Assembly (NCBI RefSeq): GCF_030285785.1
Contig: NZ_CP127247.1
Span: 4,177,501 to 4,241,500 of the forward strand
Origin: Parasedimentitalea psychrophila
Lineage (GTDB): Bacteria > Pseudomonadota > Alphaproteobacteria > Rhodobacterales > Rhodobacteraceae
Length of the DNA: 64,000 nucleotides
Direction: 5' to 3'
A program made the position numbers and the translations under genes. This document shows, one piece after another, positions 8,306 to 16,480 of this stretch (positions within the stretch are counted from its first letter, which is position 1; each line of letters opens with the position of its first letter). The notes under the pieces were generated by a model. That model saw only the letters and a list, made by a program, of their open reading frames with translations. It was not told the origin of the DNA and ran no database searches.

Positions 8306-8512
8306 ATGGCCACTGGCACCGTAAAATGGTTCAACTCTACCAAAGGCTTCGGCTTCATCGCACCCGACGGGGGCAGCAATGATGTGTTTGTCCACATCTC
8401 CGCTGTTGAGCGCTCCGGCTTGACCGGCCTGGCAGACAACCAGAAAGTCACTTTTGACATCGAACCCGGCCGTGACGGTCGAGAGTCCGCTGTGAACCTC
8501 GCACTGGCATAA
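8306..8512 (+). CDS. Cold-shock protein (CspA family)
   Basis: A 68-residue single cold-shock domain. It starts [18 protein letters not shown], carrying RNP1 (KGFGFI), and has RNP2 (VFVHIS); these aromatic strands bind single-stranded RNA and DNA, and such proteins act as RNA chaperones in the cytoplasm. The ATG at 8306 is chosen over an in-frame TTG 15 bases upstream, which would add residues outside the fold. A strong terminator follows at 8535. Confidence 0.93.
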   Translation: MATGTVKWFNSTKGFGFIAPDGGSNDVFVHISAVERSGLTGLADNQKVTFDIEPGRDGRESAVNLALA

Positions 8513-8534
8513 GCCTATACGAGGAAGAGTTCTT

Positions 8535-8567
8535 GAAACGCGGCCCATGTTCTGTGGGTCGCGTTTC
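8535..8567 (+). terminator. Terminator after cold-shock gene
   Basis: 13-bp stem GAAACGCGGCCCA and TGGGTCGCGTTTC (one G:T pair) with a 7-base loop, 22 bases after the stop codon, followed by GCATTTAT. Confidence 0.75.
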
Positions 8568-9094
8568 GCATTTATGACACAGTAATCGCTCCGCTTTACT
8601 GCTGTGACCCCGCGCTCCTTTGTTGGACTCACCCTACCCATCTGCTGCCATCGCGCAATGTCCGCTCTTGAAGCCATTGAGATCAATGCTGCTGCCGCAG
8701 AAACTCGTCTTGAAGGGCGGACGGCCGCCATTCGCTGCGCGTAGCACCAGTGTCTGCCGTGCGGACTTTCCAGAACTTTCCGTTGGATAATTCCTGCTGG
8801 AGCTCTTGGCCCATTCACTCTGCTGTGAGTCTGAATTCAGACTTGATCAGGCCAAAAGAATGAAGCTTTAAAAAATGCTTTACTTCGTCAGTTGACTGCT
8901 CCGCGTCAGTATAAACGGTGCTACACTCTTCCCGACCCATTTGCTGGCTGCTAAGTCTGGTACAAAAATGGTCACCCTTGCTTAGTGAATGTCAGCTTTA
9001 CCATCGGTTAGACCGTTGTGTGTCCGTCGTCAGGGTTTTTGGAACCAATGGCAGGTTAAACTACAAGAGAGTTCGGCTCATCTGGTTGGCTTCA
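8568..9094. other. Spacer with dispersed repeat remnants
   Basis: No gene seen. The 8640-8765 part belongs to the dispersed repeat family: AGAAACTCGTCTTGAAGGGCG here resembles TGAAACTCGTCAGGAAGGGCG near 25206. Confidence 0.45.
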
Positions 9095-9378
9095 TTATGC
9101 GGCGCGTTGTCTGTGATGCAAGCGCCGCGTTTCGAGCGTCCTACGTTTGATCCTTTCCCTTTGTTGTAGAATGGCTTTGTCGCGTCCGAAGTAGACGTCG
9201 GCGGGTGTGACGTTGTTCAGGCTCTCGTGGTAGCGGTGATGATTGTAGTGATCGACGAAGGCTTCGATTTGGGCTTCGAGATCACCGGGCAGGAAGTAGT
9301 GCTCTAACAAGATGCGGTTCTTCAAGGTTTGATGCCACCGCTCGATCTTACCTTGGGTTTGCGGGTGATACGGCGCGC

Positions 9379-9415
9379 CACGGCTGTGCTTCATGCCCTT
9401 GTCTTGCAGCCATTC
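9379..9415. repeat. 37-bp direct repeat, left copy, flanking inner IS3
   Basis: Exact copy of 10645-10681; starts CACGGCTGTG and ends GCAGCCATTC. It encodes EWLQDKGMKHSR of the outer OrfB. Confidence 0.9.
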
Positions 9416-9453
9416 TGGACCTGTCCCGCTTTCGTTCCGCCCCTTGTGCTCAT

Positions 9454-10309
9454 TTAGGCGGCGATCTTTTCAAAAGCCAAGGGACTTTTCCAGCCTAATG
9501 CCGAGTGTCTCCGGCGGGGATTATAGAACCCATTAATGTACTCGAAGATGGCGATCTCAGCAGCCCTGCGGGTTTGCCAAGAGTGCCGCCAGATCAATTC
9601 CGCTTTGATGGTTTTGAAGAAGGTTTCCATTGCGGCGTTATCATAGCAATTACCCTTGCCGCTCATGGATACCTTGAAGCCATACCGGCGCAGGATTTTC
9701 TGGTAATCCTGCGCCGGTATGGCTGCCCCTATCAGAATGATGGATGCATCCTTTGGGCGGCCTGCGCAGGGCTATGGCCATGTTCAGCGCCCGTATGGCC
9801 AGATCGCGCTTCATCCGGTTGCTGACAGCCCAACCGACCACGCGCCTGGAGTACAGGTCCAGAACCACGGCCAGATAGAGCCAGCCCTCGCGGGTCCAGA
9901 TGTGGCTGATATCAACAACCCATTTTTGATTGGGTCGATCTGCTGAGAAGTTCCGGTTCAGCAGGTTTGGCGTGATGTTGAACTTGTGATTGCTGTCCGT
10001 TGTGGCCTTGTACTTACGGGTTCTGACAACAGATATGCCGTTCTGGCGCATCAATCGGCCGACACGGCGGTGACCAATATCCAGACCAAGCTCTTTCAGT
10101 TCTTCGACCATTCTCGGTCGGCCGTAGCTCTGCAAACTCAGGCGGTGCTGCTCCCGGATGTGGGCCAACAGAACCATATCCCCACGTTGACGCTGGCAGG
10201 CAGGGCGTTTGCGCCAGGCTCGGTAGCCACGTGGGGTGACATCCACAATCCGGCAAAGTCGCTCTGTGGGAATGCTATTGCGGTGCTTTTCAACAAATGA
10301 AAACCTCAT
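9454..10309 (-). pseudogene. Inner IS3 OrfB transposase, frame-shifted by a palindrome
   Basis: It begins RFSFVEKHRNSIPTERLCRI and contains the DDE-domain strands WVVDISHIWTREGWLYLAVV and GCIHHSDRGS. The frame then changes at 9678-9724. In relatives of this element, from memory, the sequence continues SQYC-x-HDYQKIL; here the matching bases are replaced by an exact inverted copy of the following 20 bases, two bases shorter, giving a frameshift. The last part reads normally in the new frame (MSGKGNCYDNAAMETFFK, FYNPRRRHSALGWKSP), including the final catalytic Glu region. Confidence 0.85.
9678..9724. repeat. Perfect 20-bp inverted repeat inside inner IS3 orfB
   Basis: Left arm AGCCATACCGGCGCAGGATT (9678-9697) and right arm AATCCTGCGCCGGTATGGCT (9705-9724) around a 7-base spacer. 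The left arm (plus strand) is the normal coding sequence for ILRRYGF-type residues; the right arm is the altered one. Confidence 0.9.
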
Positions 10310-10581
10310 TTGCTTTGGTCCGCAAAGAAGATTGTTGCTTTTTTTAGCAGCTCCCTCTCCTCACGTAGAAGGCGGTTTTCCCGGCGAAGGCGCTCGTTCT
10401 CATTGGCCAGTTCCTGATCCTCTTTCGAAACAACGTCCGCGTCACGATAGGTTCCGATCCACTTGCACAGGGTGGACATACCAACCCCAAGATCGGAGGA
10501 CGCCTGTCGGCGGGTCAGCCCGCTGGTCAGTGCGATCCGCACTGCGTCGCGTTTGAATTCTTCGGATGGTCGTGGTGCCAT
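10306..10581 (-). CDS. Inner IS3 OrfA
   Basis: A 91-residue helix-turn-helix protein of an IS3-family element. It starts MAPRPSEEFKRDAVRIALTS, has the HTH segment RRQASSDLGVGMSTLCKWI, and ends in a leucine-zipper-like coil (ENERLRRENRLLREERELL) typical of IS3 OrfA. AAAGGAGAT precedes the ATG. The end overlaps the start of orfB; a programmed -1 frameshift normally makes the OrfAB fusion in this family. This frame is intact though orfB is not. Confidence 0.9.
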   Translation of the reverse strand: MAPRPSEEFKRDAVRIALTSGLTRRQASSDLGVGMSTLCKWIGTYRDADVVSKEDQELANENERLRRENRLLREERELLKKATIFFADQSK

Positions 10582-10644
10582 GGTGTATCTCCTTTGGGGC
10601 AGAATATGCTCTCAAAGGGGCGGAACAATACCGTGACAGGTCCA

Positions 10645-10681
10645 CACGGCTGTGCTTCATGCCCTTGTCTTGCAGCCATTC
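10645..10681. repeat. 37-bp direct repeat, right copy
   Basis: Exact copy of 9379-9415, directly after the right end of the inner IS3 element. Confidence 0.9.
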
Positions 10682-11329
10682 CGCCAGTTCCCCTGAGACG
10701 TAGCTGGAACCGTTATCACTCAGCAGGCGTGGCTTGTGGACGACATGAACTTGGTCACATCCCGATGCTTCCAAAGCCAAGTCCAACGTATCAGTGACGT
10801 CTTGTGTTCTCATGTTCGTGCAAAGCTTCCATGAGATGATGTACCGGCTGTAATCGTCCAAGATCGTGCTGAGATAAAACCAACCCCAGCCGATGATCTT
10901 CAGATATGTGAAGTCCGTCTGCCACAACTGGTTGATGGCTGTGGTTTTGTCTTTGAACTCGCTCGCCGCCTTTATAACGATGAAGGCGGGGCTGGTGATC
11001 AGATCGTGCGCCTTCAAGATCCGATACGTCGAAGCCTCTGATACGAAATAGCTTTCTCGATCCGTGAACGTCACTGCCAGTTCACGTGGCGACAACTCGG
11101 TCTCGTTCAGCGCCAACTTCACGACCTTGCGCCGTATCGCGTCCGGAATACGGTTCCAGACGAGTTTGGGCTTCGGCGATTGATCCGGCAGTCCAGCTTC
11201 GCCGCGCTGCAAATACCTATCATACCAACGATAGAAAGTGGTGCGTGGGATGCCCAACTTGGCCAATGTCAGGCGGGCCGACAGATGCGATCCCTCAACC
11301 AGCCTGATGATCTCTAACTTCTCAGATGC

Positions 11330-11371
11330 CCCCTTTCGGCAGATTGCTACGCAATCGCCTGCCGGGTGACA
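11330..11371 (-). repeat. Hairpin element, copy 5 (in outer IS3 orfB start)
   Basis: Minus strand: TGTCACCCGGCAG, stem GCGATTGC, loop GTA, stem GCAATCTGC, then CGAAAGGGG. It separates ATGAGATACC from GCATCTGAGAAG; in relatives of this IS, from memory, OrfB starts MRYPASEK without interruption. Confidence 0.8.
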
Positions 11372-11377
11372 GGTATC

Positions 11378-11790
11378 TCATTCGCGGCCGTCCCCACCGT
11401 CGAACATGCTTTTTTTAAGCAAACGGAGTTCGAGCGTTTGTTCCGCCACAACTTCCTTCAGATCACGCGCTTCACGGCGCAGATCCTTCACTTCGTCGGT
11501 GTTTGCAGCGCGTGCAGTATCGCCAGCCAGCCGCTTCTTGCCAGCTTCCATGAAGTCTTTCGACCATTTGTAGTAGATGCCTTGGGAAATGCCCTCACGA
11601 CGGCACAGCTCAGCAATGCTGTCTTCGCCACGAAGGCCATCCAGGACGATCCTGATCTTCTCTTCGGATGAGTAATGTTTGCGCCCCTCTCACACATGCT
11701 GCGCATGTGCTGCCGGGCAGGGGTGGCCCGCTTGATATCTTTGACGATCTTCTCGCCAGGGCTTTTGCCTGTTCCAGTTGTATGTCTCAT
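11378..11790 (-). pseudogene. Outer IS3 OrfA, broken by a hairpin insertion
   Basis: It starts MRHTTGTGKSPGEKIVKDIK after GAGGAGT and reads to KRAT. A 38-base hairpin insertion (11684-11721) then shifts the frame; past it the sequence continues RKHYSSEEKIRIVLDGLRGE with the helix-turn-helix ELCRREGISQGIYYKW and the coil DLRREARDLKEVVAEQTLEL, ending near RLLKKSMF. The stop overlaps the orfB start codon (ATGA). Confidence 0.85.
11684..11721 (-). repeat. Hairpin element, copy 4 (in outer IS3 orfA)
   Basis: Minus strand: CCTGCCCGGCAG, stem CACATGC, loop GCA, stem GCATGTG, then TGAGAGGGG. Exactly 38 bases between the codons for AT and RKHYS. Confidence 0.85.
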
Positions 11791-11880
11791 GTTCCACTCC
11801 TCAGTGGTTACGATGAGCCAGAAACACTCTCTTATCAAATAACGCTATTTGGACCCATAGGCGCTGACGTCAGACAATCT

Positions 11881-12048
11881 ACCAACGGCAGCAATGCGCA
11901 GTAAGTCACCTTTTGCAAAGTAGGGGTGCCAAGTGTGTCGGGTCGAAAGGACTGGCCCAAAGCGGACATCCACAGTGTCACGGGAAGCTGCGATGCAGCT
12001 CCGCCGAAGCAGACATTAGCTGCATTGCAAAACTTCGGCAAAGGGGCC
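11881..12048. repeat. Dispersed intergenic repeat, copy 3
   Basis: Contains GGCAGCAATGCGCAG at 11887-11901 and CCTTTTGCAAAGT, then AGCTGCGATGCAGCT (11989-12003), an inverted repeat. It lies just outside the outer IS3 element. Confidence 0.65.
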
Positions 12049-12975
12049 CTATTTCTCAGCTCTATTAGCAAACAAGGAGCGCTGATTTTTCTTCATGAAA
12101 GTCCAAGCAATAAACCGACTTGTTTTTTGCCCCTGTGCCATTTCGACGACTTTAAAATCAGCAACCCTGGCTTTTCCTAAAATTCGGTAGAGTGGCTGGA
12201 GGTTATCTTTTTTCGACACCAACGAGGTAAACCACAGGCACTGGTCGGCGAACTCCATGCTCTGTTCAACCATGCGGGCGATAAACTTTATCTCGCCACC
12301 CGGACACCAAAGTTCAGCGTTTTGGCCGCCAAAGTTGAGCTTTTTTGAATGCCCTTTTCCGAGGTTCGCCCACTTACGTTTGGTGCCTTTATTCGCTTGC
12401 TCCATGGACGAATGAAAAGGCGGGTTGCACATGGTTACGTGAAAAGCATCGTTGGCTTTGATCACGCCACAAAAAATATCCTTAGGTTCATTTTGTCGCC
12501 TAAGGGTGATTTCCAACTCGTTGAATTCACAAATTTGCTTTGCCGATTTGAGAGCACCCACATCGATATCGACGCCAGTGAAGTTCCAGCCGTATTCGCT
12601 CTGGCCTGTCAGGGGGTAAACCAGGCTCGCACCGGTGCCGATGTCTAACGCTTTGATGTGACGCCCACGTGGGATGTCTTGATTATTGCTGTCGGCAAGC
12701 AAGTCTGCGAGATAGTGGATGTAGTCGACACGACCGGGAATTGGTGGGCATAGATAGCCGCTAGGGATATCCCAAAAATCAATATTGTAATGCGTCTTTA
12801 GCAACGCCCGATTAAGCATACGGACAGCCCTCACGTCTTGAAAATCAATCGTCGTCTGACCGAGTGGATTACTGATCGTGAAAGCCTCAAGTTCAGGTGT
12901 CTGCGCCACTAAACGCACAAAGTCGTAACCTTCTGAGTGTTGATTACGGGGATGCAGTTTCGTTTTGATGGCCAT
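12049..12975 (-). CDS. rlmF: 23S rRNA (adenine-1618 N6)-methyltransferase RlmF
   Basis: A SAM-dependent methyltransferase of about 308 residues that would methylate N6 of A1618 in 23S rRNA. It starts MAIKTKLHPRNQHSEGYDF, the family's characteristic opening, has the SAM-binding strand ALDIGTGASLVYPL and the catalytic NPPF motif (TMCNPPFHSSMEQA), and ends with GQKTSRFIAWTF. The start at 12975 has AAGG 8 bases upstream; an in-frame ATG 15 bases earlier has no binding site. The codon use is more AT-rich than the core genes. From memory the family is commonest in Gammaproteobacteria and Bacteroidetes, so transfer is likely. Single gene. Confidence 0.92.
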   Translation of the reverse strand: MAIKTKLHPRNQHSEGYDFVRLVAQTPELEAFTISNPLGQTTIDFQDVRAVRMLNRALLKTHYNIDFWDIPSGYLCPPIPGRVDYIHYLADLLADSNNQDIPRGRHIKALDIGTGASLVYPLTGQSEYGWNFTGVDIDVGALKSAKQICEFNELEITLRRQNEPKDIFCGVIKANDAFHVTMCNPPFHSSMEQANKGTKRKWANLGKGHSKKLNFGGQNAELWCPGGEIKFIARMVEQSMEFADQCLWFTSLVSKKDNLQPLYRILGKARVADFKVVEMAQGQKTSRFIAWTFMKKNQRSLFANRAEK

Positions 12976-13360
12976 GGGGGGCGCCTTCATGAAAATTGGT
13001 AGGCGACATTCGCCAGACGGTTAGTTGGTTTTAGGCCCTCATGCACAAATAGTAAAATTAGGAGCAGGGCAGATCCTCCGCTGACGCAACGGCCCGCCCG
13101 TTCTTTCCGTGTGCAGAATCCGAAATTTTTGGCGCGGAGCGGACCTTCTCTAACGCGCAGCATTGCGCTGATCCAATAAGGGCGTCCATCAATCACGGCC
13201 CAGATCCGACCTTCGTGACCAGTGCAGCGAATGGCCGGTCCGACCCCTCTTGATCACCCTCGCGGCCAGGCGCCAACTGAGGATGCAGGGACGATTGCGC
13301 CAGATCGGAAAATAGCTTAAACGAACGGCCTTTCATGGGGAAATTATCAGGATTGGCGTT
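12976..13360. other. Spacer with decayed repeat sequence
   Basis: No gene seen. Segments such as CGCGCAGCATTGCGCTG and GGTCCGACC resemble fragments of the dispersed repeat seen at 25015-25260, in reverse. Confidence 0.4.
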
Positions 13361-14329
13361 TTGCATGGGGCGTGGCGGCTAAGGGCGTGGCAGCCTGTGA
13401 ATGGAAAATTGATTATTATCAATAAATATTATGAGCTTACAGGTGATCCCGACATTGACCGTCAGCTTCAGGGAACGCTTAGAACTCTGAAAATGAAACA
13501 AATGCTGTCTTGGATCACCGTTTTTGTCATCCTCGTGGCGGGTGTTTGGGGCGCCCATTTAGTCTATGCCACCAATCCTGACGATTTGGCTCTCACATTC
13601 TTGCCCCTGTTCGCAGCACTTGGCGGTGCAGTTTTTGTCAGTGTCTTTCTTCGCAAAACGTTCTCTGCTTCACTATTGCCGACAGTGGCCAAGGCGGTGG
13701 GGTTTGAATACAGTCGTACATTTCATGGGATGCAAGATTTGGTGGACACCGGGCTGCTTCCGAGGGGCCGCGTTGCGCGATCTGAAGATAGATTGAAAAG
13801 TGATTTTGGCGGCGTATCTGTGAGCAGTTGCAATATCCACATCAAAACTGGCGGAAAACACCCCAAAACCCTTTTTGGTGGTTTGGTTATCTCACTAAAA
13901 CATCCGAAAAACAGGAATTGGTTGGTGGTAACAACACTGGAGCGGACTGGCAGTGGCCCTCTTGGCAGACAGTTGGTCGGCACCCGGAATCTGATAGAGA
14001 CAGCCCGAAAGAAATGTCCTCAAGGTGAGGAATTTTCTGCTTTTTCCAGCGATAGCGACAAGGTCAAATGCCAGGGCTTGGAAGGCTATCTTGAGAATAT
14101 TCTCAGATTGAATACCGAGATGCCCAATTGCCGGCTATTTTCGTTGGTGAGGTCCTGGGATGAAACCCACGTAGCTTTGTCTTACGACGGAAATCCGATG
14201 ATGCTGGGCGGGCTATTTGTGACCCGATCGCAATTGCAAAAACAGGTATTGGAGGCTGTATCCGATATGCAATTGGTGCCTCAGGCCGTGCAAATTGTAC
14301 TGGAGGCGGAAACGGCTGAAAAGCGATGA
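13361..14329 (+). CDS. DUF3137 family membrane protein
   Basis: A membrane protein of unknown function. Two hydrophobic segments lie near residues 50-70 and 78-97 (MLSWITVFVILVAGVWGAHL; FLPLFAALGGAVFVSVFL), followed by a soluble domain whose opening, GLLPRGRVARSEDRLKSDFG, is the signature of DUF3137 proteins. Family members are usually longer at the N-terminus, so this copy may be shortened. The start is uncertain: TTG at 13361 has AGGA 8 bases upstream, GTG at 13397 is an alternative, and an ATG just before the first hydrophobic segment would remove the cytoplasmic lead. Neighbours give no functional hint. Confidence 0.65.
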   Translation: MHGAWRLRAWQPVNGKLIIINKYYELTGDPDIDRQLQGTLRTLKMKQMLSWITVFVILVAGVWGAHLVYATNPDDLALTFLPLFAALGGAVFVSVFLRKTFSASLLPTVAKAVGFEYSRTFHGMQDLVDTGLLPRGRVARSEDRLKSDFGGVSVSSCNIHIKTGGKHPKTLFGGLVISLKHPKNRNWLVVTTLERTGSGPLGRQLVGTRNLIETARKKCPQGEEFSAFSSDSDKVKCQGLEGYLENILRLNTEMPNCRLFSLVRSWDETHVALSYDGNPMMLGGLFVTRSQLQKQVLEAVSDMQLVPQAVQIVLEAETAEKR

Positions 14330-15059
14330 CAAGGGGCGGCTTCTCTGAGGTTTTATAGCGAAAGCACCGCTTCGAAGATACATAGGGCGTCGGGTGCTGA
14401 AACTGACTCTCACAAATCAAGATAGAAGCACTCAGGCTGAGCCACAGAAGGTCTTGGATATATACCGCGCGTGGATGGTCAAAAGTGAAACCCGCTTATT
14501 CCAGGCTCGGCACGACCTTCGCGGCAAGGATCTTGCCTGCTGGTACTGACAGATCAACCCAGCACTGCCGACGTACTGATCGAACCCGCAAAACAGTCCA
14601 ACTAACTCCCTTCAGACGGCACCTGTATAAGACATTGCGGTTGTTAACCATTGATGAACGGTAGCAAATGTACGTTGAGCAGTCGTTGGAGTTGGCCGCA
14701 GCGAAGGGCTGGTATCCGCCCTTCCTGCTTCAGACGTCGCCCATGCTGCACCCAGCACGAATGTCGTAGAAGGGCTGGAAGCAGCCGTTAGACGCATTGT
14801 GCGCCAAGGTCCGGTTAGGGCTGTTAGTGACCTTGAGGGGAGAGGGAAGTAGCCTGATTTCTGCACCCTGCACATTTTGTCACAAAGGGCGGATTGCCGA
14901 CTTTCGCTGCACTTTGCACGAACGTCTGCTGTGCGCATTTGTCAAACCACTTCACATCAAACAGCGAAGTTCGCGAAATTGATCTATCGCATTATCTATC
15001 CACAATTTGACAATATGCTAATGTCCAAGAAATGAGAGTTCCCCTGAAAGGAAAACAAC
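14330..15059. repeat. Long spacer with dispersed intergenic repeat, copy 4
   Basis: No gene seen. The stretch 14738-14795 nearly duplicates 2668-2716, and 14786-14935 shares segments with 4312-4480 (GTTAGACG, GAGGGAAGT, TGCACC-TGCACAT, AGGGCGGA, TTTCGCTGC). A region of about 120 bases before 15060 probably holds the promoter of the DUF1254 gene. Confidence 0.6.
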
Positions 15060-15392
15060 ATGCCTCTATTTGTTATCAAAATGACGGCTTGGAGCGCTCT
15101 CATTTTATCATCCATCTCAGCCAGCAGTACATTCGCTTCCGATTATTCCGGGTCGACAACAGCTGAATGCCTGGCCGAAGCCGCCTGCCAAGAGACGGTG
15201 TTGAACCGGATCGAAACCCGGATGGGAGGGCTGGACTACAGTGCTGGATATCCCACCGACGAAACTGTCAGCCGCCTTTATGACGAAATGGATTATCAGC
15301 GCGCCGTGCTGGCACATCAGATGGTAATCCCCCCCGAAACTAAGGGGATGTGGAAGTAGAATTTTCTCGGCAGAATGCATGAGGAGATTTTG

Positions 15393-15656
15393 ATGAAGAT
15401 GACGAGATATAGCGAACCCCAAATTCTTGCGATCCTACGCCAAGCCGAAGGCGGTGTGCCTGTAACGGAGCTGTGCCGCGAGCACGGGATGAGCAACGCG
15501 TCGTTCTACAAATGGCGATCAAAATACGGTGGTATGGACGCGTCGATGATCAGCCAAATGAAGGCGCTTGAAGACGAGAACCGGCGGCTGAAAAAGATGT
15601 ATTCCGAGATGAGCATGCAAGCAGAATTACTGAAGGAAGCCCTGGGAAAAAAGTGA
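15393..15656 (+). CDS. IS3 OrfA
   Basis: A helix-turn-helix protein of about 87 residues: [20 protein letters not shown], then the HTH segment [18 protein letters not shown], then a coil ([19 protein letters not shown]) for oligomerisation. The start at 15393 has GAGGAGA before it. Its end overlaps orfB by 4 bases, where the family makes an OrfAB fusion by frameshifting. Intact. Confidence 0.9.
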   Translation: MKMTRYSEPQILAILRQAEGGVPVTELCREHGMSNASFYKWRSKYGGMDASMISQMKALEDENRRLKKMYSEMSMQAELLKEALGKK

Positions 15657-16480
15657 TCCGGCCAGCCTTACGACGGGGTCTGGCCGAGAAAGCGGTGGCG
15701 CGCCACGGTATCAGCATTGCGCTGGCCTGCCGCACGTTTGATGTCAGTGAGACGTGCTATCGTTACAGCCCGCTCTTGAGCGATGAGAACGAAGAGATTG
15801 CCGATCTGCTGGTTGGGCTGACGGCCGCACGGAAGACTTGGGGGTTTGGGCTATGTTTCCTGCATCTACGTAACGTGCAAGGTCATTCGTGGAACCACAA
15901 AAGGGTTTACCGGATTTACTGCGAACTGGAACTGAACTTGCGGATCAAACCTCGGAAACGGTTAAAGCGGGACAAACCCGATGCGCTGGCAGTGCCGGAC
16001 GCCCCGAACATGACCTGGTCGATGGACTTCATGGCGGATCGCCTCGGGGATGGTCGGGCGTTTCGGCTCTTGAACGTGCTGGATGATTTTAACCGCGAGG
16101 GTTTGGGCATCGAGGTCGATTTTTCTTTGCCAGCCGAACGGGTTATTCGCAGCCTTAATCGGATCATTGAATGGCGTGGGAAACCAGGAACCATTCGGGT
16201 CGATAATGGGCCGGAGTACATCAGTGGTAAGCTGCTGGAATGGGCTGAGAAACAAGGTATTATCATCCAGTACATTCAACCCGGAAAGCCGCAGCAGAAC
16301 GCTTACATCGAGCGCTATAATCGCACCGTCAGGCATGAATGGTTGGACCAACATATCATCGAAAACATAGAGGAGGCACAGGACTTTGCCACACAATGGC
16401 TATGGACTTACAATAATGACCGCCCGAATATGGGCCTCGGCGGCATCACACCCGCAATGAAACTGAAAATGGCCGCGTAA
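15653..16480 (+). CDS. IS3 OrfB transposase
   Basis: An rve-type DDE integrase of 275 residues. The catalytic residues are visible in [20 protein letters not shown] (first Asp), [14 protein letters not shown] (second Asp) and [20 protein letters not shown] (Glu). The HTH_21 region precedes it ([20 protein letters not shown]). Length is full and there is no damage, so this copy is probably able to move. Confidence 0.92.
   Translation: MIRPALRRGLAEKAVARHGISIALACRTFDVSETCYRYSPLLSDENEEIADLLVGLTAARKTWGFGLCFLHLRNVQGHSWNHKRVYRIYCELELNLRIKPRKRLKRDKPDALAVPDAPNMTWSMDFMADRLGDGRAFRLLNVLDDFNREGLGIEVDFSLPAERVIRSLNRIIEWRGKPGTIRVDNGPEYISGKLLEWAEKQGIIIQYIQPGKPQQNAYIERYNRTVRHEWLDQHIIENIEEAQDFATQWLWTYNNDRPNMGLGGITPAMKLKMAA

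Larger units (their letters stand above)
9416..10644 (-). mobile_element. Inner IS3-family element, inactive
   Basis: A 1229-bp element with imperfect 28-bp terminal inverted repeats (TGGACCTGTCCCGC...TTCCGCCCC at the left; TGGACCTGTCACGG...TTCCGCCCC at the right, read inwards). It encodes orfA and a frame-shifted orfB on the minus strand. It is flanked by a 37-bp direct repeat, far longer than the 3-5 bp usual in the family. Confidence 0.88.
9095..11381 (-). pseudogene. Outer IS3 OrfB transposase, interrupted
   Basis: The rve-type integrase. The N-terminal part (to 10645) has LGIPRTTFYRWYDRYLQ and the catalytic-domain strands WQTDFTYLKIIGWGWFYLST and LLSDNGSSYVSG; the remainder (9415 to 9095) has HPQTQGKIERWHQTLKNR, holding the final Glu of the DDE triad. 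The inner element and one copy of a 37-bp direct repeat separate the two parts; deleting them joins GMKHSR to GAPYHPQT in frame. The natural start is the ATG at 11381 overlapping the orfA stop, followed by a 42-bp hairpin insertion that breaks the first codons. Confidence 0.85.
9108..11876 (-). mobile_element. Outer IS3-family element, disrupted
   Basis: Tentative ends are TGTCTGTGATGCAAGCGCC at 9108 and, on the other strand at 11876, TGTCTGACGTCAGCGCC. It carries orfA and orfB of the IS3-type pair whose OrfB starts MRYP. Two hairpin insertions (11330-11371 and 11684-11721) and a complete second IS3-family element (9416-10644) interrupt it. Without these it would be about 1.4-1.5 kb, normal for the family. 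No target duplication was identified. Confidence 0.65.

Noticed and set aside
9108-11876. CRISPR-like array because of recurring hairpins in the IS region
   Set aside because: Repeats are not regularly spaced, differ in stem sequence and orientation, and have no spacers or cas genes.
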